The notes under the pieces were generated by a model. The model saw only the letters and a list, made by a program, of their open reading frames with translations, ran no database searches and was not told the DNA's origin. From Erigeron canadensis (lineage: Eukaryota; Streptophyta; Magnoliopsida; Asterales; Asteraceae), in the NCBI RefSeq assembly GCF_010389155.1, contig NC_057763.1, forward strand, positions 5,642,649 through 5,706,648: a stretch of DNA of 64,000 bases. Reading direction: 5' to 3'. Positions 56,861-64,000 of the stretch are shown piece after piece (the first letter of the stretch is position 1; every line of letters starts with the position of its first letter). Position numbers and translations under genes: made by a program.

Positions 56861-58624
56861 CGTAGGATTTGAAAATTCGGTGTATTCGTAGCTATCTATC
56901 AAATACTGAAATACATGAAGATATACAATAAATACATAAACTATAATGCTAGTTATTCCAGCTTCTCTATAATTTCAATGCCGCGGTGAACAAACAAAAC
57001 AAAAGAGAGGGCCATCTCAACCAAAGGAGAATGTTATGTGTTTTGTATTATTATGATCGACTTATTTGAGATACATCTTTATTTAGTTGTTGTTTGTCCA
57101 TTAAAACTGGTAGTTGCATAGCAACATGCATATCGTATTAAATAGTAGGTAACCATATTTGTAAATATGGTTTAGTTTACACTTATGGTTTGAAAGGTTT
57201 CACCCTTACATATATTATATGTATTAGTCTGATCAATATCTATGCGTAATGTAAGATTTAGTTTAGCTTATATATATATATATATATATATTACATTCGT
57301 AAAAGAATATACTTTCGATCCTGTTAACTCTTAATTATATGTGTTGTAATAGTTAGTATAATCTTATCTTAATCTTATCTTAATATATACTATAAGACAG
57401 TTGAACTAATGACTTATTAACCAATCAAATTGCTCAATTTCATTAAATCGACTTTCACTTATGTCATCATTTAGATTAATTATAAATTAAAAATCCTAAT
57501 AATTATTATCCAAATACATTATTATATTAATATTTATATTAATTTATAGAAAAAATCTCATTAATTTGCACTTTTTTTGTTTTCCATTAACAATTTACAC
57601 TTTCTAACCCTGAATACTTAATTTATATTTATTTTTAGGCATAACTTGACAGTTGAGATAATTTTTTAAAATTTACAATCATATAATTCATTTAAAAGAT
57701 TTCGACATATAAACTATTGTCTACCAAAAAATTATTTTAAAACCTAATGACTTATTAATAAATATTAAATTAGATTTTTATAAGTTATAAATATTAATAT
57801 TTAGTTTAATATGTAATATAAACACAATTTAAACTCTAGATACATATCACAAACATAAATACATATGACGATATACAACATTTTTTTCCTAAACACAATA
57901 GGATTCACAAAACATGGAACGATCACATAACAAAACACGATTTACAAGAGAAGGTTATTTGAATACTAAATCCAAATGAATATGAACTCCATTCAAGATT
58001 TTAATTATCGCTCAATCAAAAAGGTACATAATTTTCTCATTTTTTATATATAATTTTTGTGTATTAATGTTTGAAGTTACAATTGTCACTCAAATTAAAA
58101 ATCCTAATTGTTATCAAAGAATATGAAAACAAGTGATTGAAAATAATCCTACGCGTGCTATAGGTTCGCATCATGATCAAGTACATATACTTAAATGTCA
58201 AGTACAAGATCACAAGTATGTTTATATTTTAATTCTTAATTATCTTTCATAATAATATCACATTATGAATACAACTGGTTTCAAAAAATTTCTATTATAG
58301 AAAAATTATTATAGCATGTGCCTTGTGGAATGACTACGGCAATAATTTCATCAATATCTCTCAACAGTGACGAACCTATGATTATTGTACTACAACTTGT
58401 AAAGTATAACACTTAAAATCGTATATTTTTAAAATTATAACTTTTATGACTTAAATATATGATAATTTAATATTGATAATATTGTAAACTCGTATCCAGT
58501 ATTGGACACAGGTCTAAAATCTAATATGTTCACTATTGGAATAATGTTAGTTATATTTTTATTCAAGTATTTAAATGTTTTTATAAGCCAATGGGATGAA
58601 AAATCTCACTATATCAAAATAAGG
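56861..58624. other. AT-rich upstream region of the KCS gene
   Basis: No other gene was found. TA microsatellite at 57268-57290. Regulatory sites cannot be called by eye. Confidence 0.5.
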
Positions 58625-58966
58625 GGGTGTTTGGTAAGAGGGAATCATAAAGAATGGAAATGTAATAGAAAATGAAAATAGTGAAAAAGAGAATGAGTAT
58701 TTGAAAAGAGAATGGATTCCGTTGTTTGGTACCAACAGAGAATGAATATATATAAAAAATAAAATTTTAAATAATAATACATTTATTACATATAACATCT
58801 TAAAAAAAAAATTCATTCTCACCCATTCTCTACAATTTGTAGAGAATGGAGAGAATGGAATTGATTCCTCTTTCTCATTTCTCATTCTCATTCTTCGTCG
58901 CAAACAAACAAGGGAAATCTTTCCCATTCCTTTTCTCTATTTCCATTTCATCATACCAAACACCCT
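58625..58966. mobile_element. TIR MITE, 342 bp (GGGTGTTTGGTA ends)
   Basis: GGGTGTTTGGTA at the left end and TACCAAACACCC at the right are perfect 12-bp inverted ends. The inner parts repeat GAGAATG/CATTCTC words in both orientations. No convincing target duplication was seen, so the superfamily is open. The minus-strand frame across it is spurious. Confidence 0.8.
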
Positions 58967-60276
58967 GATACTCTTTTAAGTGGATACATACATGTTACTG
59001 TATCTAGCTAGTATTGTAGTTCAAATTAATAATTTAAAGAAAAACTTAAGGACATGCAAACAATTGTTATAAAAAAATGTGTATATATATATATATATAC
59101 GATTCTCATATTCCAATACATATCACAATGCAGTTAAATTCATTTTATTTATTTTAAAACAAGGAAAACAAACTGGTTGAAAAGAATTTAACCTGACCTA
59201 CAAGAAAAGTTACATGCAAACGAGAGGATATCCAACCACTCGTCCCAACGAAAAAGTTATACTTCCTCCATCAATAATGAAACCATACAAATAAATGAAT
59301 AATCATGGGTTGCAATAAAATCAAAAAAGAACCACATCACGTTTCTTATTTGGGGGAAAAAACACAAAAGACTCCACCACGCAACGTTGATGATATATAG
59401 ATAATTAACAGCACTTTGTTTAATTTCTTCGGTTGAGCCAACCAATCAATATTATGCATCGCCGCATCGGGTTAATAGCGGTCATAGATGTCGGGATCGT
59501 GAAATCAAGCTATCTGGAGATTGATCTCCAAACCATCTTAGCAGTCAAACAATTCCCTTATGATATCCAAACCTTTTCAAAGGAAGTTTAATCGGCAAGG
59601 CAATCCACGATCCAACACTACTACAAAAAATAAGTCACTTGTTCACATATTTATATCGTATATTTATACTTAAATGTCTGACAAATTAATAATTAACGTG
59701 CTTAAATAAAAGTAGTGTGACAAAATAAATATGAAAATCCCCAACACACTTATAAGTATGAAATTTTAGTTTAATATATATTTATTTTAGTTTAATATAT
59801 ATTTACACACTTGTTAAGCGACAAAATTTATAAATTGTACACGTTATCTAAAAGCATGAATAAATTAATTGAATTTCTCGAATTTCTCTTTTGTGGTGCA
59901 AGAGAAGTCTCCACACAAAGATGTTAGCCTTTGATGGACCAAGCTTGTTTCACCTTGTAGGAAGTATGTGAGTCTAAGACAATTGTTGATCAATTATTTT
60001 CCGAACTAAATTTTTTAGTTTTTACATGAGATAACTCGTTGAAATCTCCAAATTGCAAACTAAGAACATGGATATTGACTACTAGTCAAACTAATTATTA
60101 AGCACAAGAAAACAGTGGTAGAATGTAAAGGATTTAGTCTTAGATTTTTGTTTCCATATATCTTTGTAACTTTGGCTCCAAGATTACTTTGGGACCAAGA
60201 TATATATGCTTTGCATATGCCGATTATTATGAATAAGAAAAACATATATTTTACAAAACCCAAATCAATATTTTCA
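58967..60276. other. AT-rich DNA, probably including the LTR of the next element
   Basis: The copia PBS at 60277 implies an LTR ending at 60276 (...ATTTTCA). A TG start could not be fixed without the second LTR. No gene was found. Confidence 0.45.
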
Positions 60277-60288
60277 TGGCATCAGAGC
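60277..60288 (+). other. Primer binding site
   Basis: TGGCATCAGAGC, one base different from the tRNA-Met-i PBS, directly follows a CA. Confidence 0.75.
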
Positions 60289-60633
60289 ATGTCGATCAAA
60301 CATACAAAAACCCAGAAAAATAAATAACTTCATCGAAAGTTGTCGACCTACAAAAGAAAAATCCCTTTGTTTTTTCGGCTCCTAATTCCCTAAGCTGCTC
60401 AAAATTAATTGTGCTCTTTCTATAATATAATAGATTCGTCCAATTTCTCACCAAAAAAGTCAAAAGACTTTTTATGTTTTGCGACTCCCAACCGTACCAA
60501 ATTTCTACGTACTCCAATTCCTTTATTGATAAATAATACAACTTGTCTGCTACTTCTTTCGTCCATCTGCACGAAAACAAACTCCATACCTTCCTTTTTT
60601 CTTTTTCGTTTACTGAATCGCTATTTGTTCACC

Positions 60634-61347
60634 ATGGCTGGTGATAATACCAAAGGCAGCGGAGGCAGTGTCAAAAACAGTGCCATTGACTCAAGCTTTC
60701 CTTATTACATACATCCATCCGATCTTCCTAAACAAATTCATGTAAACGAACTTTTAACCGATTCCAACTATAACGATTGGGCCAAGGAGATGCCAATTTT
60801 CTGTTCGCAAAAATAAGATGGGTTTCGTTGATGAAACCATTCCCAAACCAGAGAAGACTTCCGAAGATTACATGCTTTGGATGCGTTGTGACACTATGAT
60901 CATTGGGTGGTTCACAACCTCAATGGACAAGGATATTACGGCGAGTGTTCGATATGCTAATACGTCTTCAGAGATATGGAAGGACTTGAAAGAACGATTC
61001 GGTGAGGAGAGTGCACCCTGAGCTTACGAATTGAAGCGACTACTTTCTTGTTCTCATCAAGATGGGGCGTCTGTTTCGTCCTATGATACTAAGCTTCGCG
61101 GTATACTAAGCTTCGCGGCCGGGGAAAGGAAAGAATGAAAGATCTAAACCGAAATCTGCTCATATAGAAGCTGACCTTGGGCTAGCCGGGCTCACCGATG
61201 CACAATATCAAGCTCTTATGAAGCAGTTTAGTAATAATGAGCAAGAGAAAGAAGGAGACTTGATCCGTAAAGCAAATATGGCTGGTAAGATTGATAAAAT
61301 TGATGACTGGATCGTGGATGTGAGTTCAACCGATCAAAGTAGTTCAT
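60634..61347 (+). pseudogene. gag remnant
   Basis: It starts ATGGCTGGTGATAATACC and encodes LTDSNYNDWAKEM, then, after frameshifts near 60790-60815, MGFVDETIPKPEKTSEDY...WKDLKERFGEE, typical of a copia gag (UBN2 type). A TGA at 61019-61021 interrupts the frame. The middle, including any zinc knuckle, is deleted at about 61100, where a 16-bp direct repeat lies (61086-61101, 61103-61118). Confidence 0.8.
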
Positions 61348-61377
61348 AAACCAGAATTCCTTGAAAGTGGCATTAAT

Positions 61378-61815
61378 GTCACACAAAAGACACCCATTAT
61401 GATTCCTAATGGGCATAACATACCTGTGAAGGGTAAAGGAACTGCACCTTGATTGGTGAAAGCAAAATTAATAAAGTTCTATATGTCCCTGATTTTAATT
61501 GCAACTTACTTTCGGTTAGTAGATTATCGAAGGAATTACAATGTGTAGTAAGTTTTTTCCCGGATTTTTTTGTAATGCAGGACTTACACTCGAAGAAGCT
61601 AATTGGCACAGGTGATTGCGTGAAAGGTCTATATCGGATGGGGATGGTAGCTCAAGAGAAGAAGGCTATGGCGATCAAAGTTGATGCTAAAGTTTGGCAC
61701 TCAAGACTAGGTCATGCTTCTCATTCTAAGTTGACACATATAGGGTTTTTAAGAGATATTTCTTTTAACTTTGAGGACTATGTTTGTGATTCATGTGTTA
61801 AGGTTAAGCATACTC
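61378..61815 (+). pseudogene. Protease end and pre-integrase region of pol
   Basis: It reads IPNGHNIPVKGKGT, then LYVPDFNCNLLSVSRLSKEL, VWHSRLGHASHSKL and CDSCVKVKHT, the conserved protease C-terminus and integrase zinc-binding region of copia Pol. A frameshift lies near 61448. The frame is cut at 61815 by the CACTA-type insertion. Confidence 0.85.
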
Positions 61816-62769
61816 CACTACAAGAAAACTGCCATTTAAAGACAAATTTAGCGACATACTATTCAAAGTCGCTATTTTGTGACATAAATAGAGACTCGAC
61901 TAGCGACACCCTTTTTGTCGTTGTCTCAACTTAAGTCAAAAACCGAGTCGCAAAGTGTATCTAGTTTATAAAGTCGCAAGTATTGTAGCAAATTAAGTCG
62001 CTATTTTGCGTCGTCCTTTATCATGTGGCTAATGTCATCGCTAATATTGCGACTTGATAATAAACAACGCTAATGGTGTCATTAATTTGTGTCTTCTCAT
62101 AAATTAGTCGCTAATGATGTCGCTCGTTTTCTAGCGTTTTGTTTGTTACTAAAACTATATTTAATTAGTGATGTCAACCGATATATTTCTATTTTTATTT
62201 ATAGTGTTTAATGATAATCAATAAAATTTAGATCATCATAATAATAATAATTTAGATAAAAATATTCGAAGACAAACTTAATTCATTTTAAATCTCATTT
62301 GCCGAAATAAATAAATATTATATAAATTTGAGCATCTGTACTAATAATAATGATCATAAGAAATGATTTATTAAATTCTTAAATCATTTCCGGCTTTACA
62401 TCTATCCAAATAAAAAATTAGCGTCTCCAAATAAAAAATGAGCGTCTCCACTGCAGATCCAAATAAAAATGATTTGTTAACCACTGTCTATTTTAAAATC
62501 ATAAAGTGAAGATTTTTCCACTCTTACATCTATCCAAATAAAAAATTAGCGTCTCCACCGCAGCTCCAATTTTCAGATTTACTAAACTCTTAAATCTATC
62601 CACGGCAGCTCCATCGCATAATCCGCACAATCCGAGCAACTCGACCTCACAATCACATCTCCACCGCAGCTCCGCCGCACAGAACCACTGTCATTAACGG
62701 TAAGAGTTAAAACCTTTCGATTAATAGATTTAGTTTTTTATATGATAAGTAACCTAAATTTAATTATCG
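61816..62769 (+). mobile_element. CACTA-type insertion (right end atypical)
   Basis: It begins CACTACAAGAAAACTGCC, a classic plant CACTA terminus, followed by repeated GTCGC / GCGAC words like CACTA subterminal repeats. The host repeat TACTC flanks it (61811-61815, 62770-62774). The right end ATTATCG does not match the left terminus, so it is probably degraded. A 32-bp direct repeat (62398, 62526) and CCACCGCAGCTCC words lie inside. No transposase was found. Confidence 0.6.
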
Positions 62770-62842
62770 TACTCCTTTTCCTAAAAGTTCTATTAAGACT
62801 AATGATTGTTTTGATTTGATTCACTGTGATATTTGGGGGAAA
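62770..62842 (+). pseudogene. Integrase fragment between the two insertions
   Basis: It encodes TPFPKSSIKTNDCFDLIHCDIWGK, including the first catalytic Asp (HCD). It joins the preceding and following fragments when the insertions are disregarded. Confidence 0.85.
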
Positions 62843-63122
62843 ACCAACAAGAAATTAGCCTAGTGGTAAGGCAAACACTTGATGACCTTAAGGTCTCATG
62901 TTCGATCCCCACTGAAACAAAAAATAATTCCTTTAAGGTACTCGTCACAAATTAAGCCTAGACCCATATGTGAAGTTTAAATACGCGGGTTCGATCCTTC
63001 GGGGTGCCCAAATCATGTGGGGATTAGGATGGAGGTATTTTACCGGCATCATATGACTCATACGGGGTGGGTCGATTGGTGTCCAATTGTTGTACCGGGG
63101 TTAGGTTCCCCCCATTACCCTT
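62843..63122 (+). mobile_element. tRNA-derived SINE, 280 bp, 13-bp TSD
   Basis: A box TAGCCTAGTGG (62856-62866) and B box GTTCGATCC (62900-62908) form an internal Pol III promoter. A second GGTTCGATCC lies near 62988. It is flanked by TATTTGGGGGAAA at 62830-62842 and 63123-63135. It ends without an obvious A or T tail. It is not a functional tRNA: no acceptor stem or CCA-compatible fold is apparent. Confidence 0.85.
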
Positions 63123-64000
63123 TATTTGGGGGAAATACCGTAAGTCGTCAACAGCACATGCCAATTTTTTCTTAACTATTTTTTATGATTTTAGTAGGGC
63201 TATTTGGGTTTTTCTCATTAAACACAAAAGTGATGCGAGTGATTGTTTAGTAAATTTTTATAACATGGTCAAGACCCAATTTTCGAAATCCACTAAACGA
63301 ATTAGAAGTGATAATGGAGGTGAGTTCACTTCAAAAAGAATGAAAGAAGTAGAAAGGCGGCATCGTCATCTTCTTGAAACCACTCGGGCTCTCATGTTCC
63401 AAAGGAATATCCCGAAACGGTTTTGGGGAGAATGTATAGAAACCGCCACTTACATCATTAATCGTCTCCCATCTAAAGTTATCAAAAACCGAACTCCATA
63501 TGAAATTATTTTTGGAGAAAATCCGAATTATGAACACATGAGAACTTTCGGATGCTTAGCTTATTATAGTAGCATAGAAACGGGAGGCGATAAGTTCGAA
63601 TTCAGGGGGAGACCAAGGGTTTTTATGGGTTATCCACGTGGGACTAAAGGATATAAAATATTTGATATTGAACATGGAAGAATGGCAGTTTCTCGTGACG
63701 TCAAATTTGTAGAAACTAATTTTCCATTTGTGGACCTTAAGTCTAAATGTGCCATAGAAGAAGTGTTTGAGGTACCAAGTTGTTATGAAGATGATTACAT
63801 TAAAAATAATGAAACTAAGAATCTTGTAAGTGAACCTATAGAGTCAACCTCCTATGATAACATACAACCAGTTGATACTGAAGTGAATGGAGAAGTTAAT
63901 CCTCAACTTCCGACGCCGAGAAGTACAAGGGTCGGGTTTCCTTTGTCAAGATTGCAAGATTTTGAAGTAATGCTACCCCTATCCATCGACCATGCAAAGC
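63123..64000 (+). pseudogene. Integrase core onwards, open to window edge
   Basis: One frame is open from the SINE target to the last base: YRKSSTAHANFFLTI, DFSRAIWVFLIKHKSDA, IRSDNGGEF, then VERRHRHLLETTRAL, WGECIETATYIINRLPSK and GYPRGTKGYKIFD. This is the integrase core and C-terminal part. Between the second Asp and the catalytic Glu there are only 13 residues instead of 35, an in-frame loss of 22 codons. Integrase would be inactive. Confidence 0.85.

Larger units (their letters stand above)
60277..64000 (+). mobile_element. Decayed Ty1/copia element (continues past window)
   Basis: PBS, gag remains, pre-integrase region and integrase core in copia order. It is interrupted by a CACTA-type insertion (61816-62769) and a SINE (62843-63122), with an in-gag deletion and a short deletion in integrase. 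RT, RNase H and the 3' LTR would lie beyond 64000. Its gag and pol differ clearly from the 23501 element, so it is another lineage. Confidence 0.85.

Noticed and set aside
58571..58927. 118-aa minus-strand frame
   Set aside because: It lies across a TIR MITE.
59618..59716. Possible 100-bp CACTA MITE (ACACTACTAC ... GTAGTGT)
   Set aside because: Only seven bases pair at the ends and no 3-bp duplication is evident.
62856..62915. tRNA gene
   Set aside because: A and B boxes are present but the flanks do not fold into a cloverleaf; the 13-bp target duplication shows it is the head of a SINE.

Overview
The window is a repeat-dominated stretch of a plant nuclear genome, almost certainly a eudicot. 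The evidence is a spliced plant-type 3-ketoacyl-CoA synthase gene, Ty1/copia and Ty3/gypsy LTR elements primed by initiator tRNA-Met, a plant LINE with a DUF4283-type ORF1, Helitrons and many short palindromic MITEs in AT-rich DNA. The long extra ORF behind pol resembles copia elements I know from Asteraceae genomes. That family-level placement is inference.

Layout: 1-3180 is the 3' end of a Sirevirus-like copia element (broken extra ORF, polypurine tract, start of LTR). 3181-6820 is a minus-strand gypsy-type LTR with its primer binding site and leader. 7359-15117 is a second long gypsy-type LTR, interrupted by a third such LTR (8133-10659, TSD CATCA) and by a small non-coding copia element (11999-14865, TSD AAATA). 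15118-23500 is AT-rich DNA with simple repeats, Helitron remnants and MITEs. 23501-35522 is a nearly complete 12-kb Sirevirus-like copia element: 996-bp left LTR, PBS, gag, pol, promoter-like region, a second long coding region, PPT and a truncated right LTR. 35523-44459 holds a dispersed repeat family, Helitron pieces, MITEs and a 638-bp solo LTR (TSD TATAT).

The one apparently intact host gene lies on the minus strand at 44836-56755: a three-exon 3-ketoacyl-CoA synthase (552 codons) for the condensation step of very-long-chain fatty acid elongation. Its exons join in frame only if the second intron is about 9 kb long. That intron carries two palindromic MITEs, a diverged LTR, a LINE fragment that itself contains a hAT-like insertion, and a solo LTR with TSD TATCT. 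56861-60276 is AT-rich flank with one TIR MITE. 60277-64000 is a decayed second copia element with a CACTA-type insertion and a tRNA-derived SINE inside its integrase region; it runs off the window.

No CRISPR array, rRNA gene or functional tRNA gene was seen. The notable material is structural: nested insertions with readable target duplications, a copia lineage carrying a long unclassified second coding region behind a promoter-like sequence, large hairpins in LTRs, a bias of internal stops towards TAG, and a host gene that appears to splice across a 9-kb transposon-filled intron.
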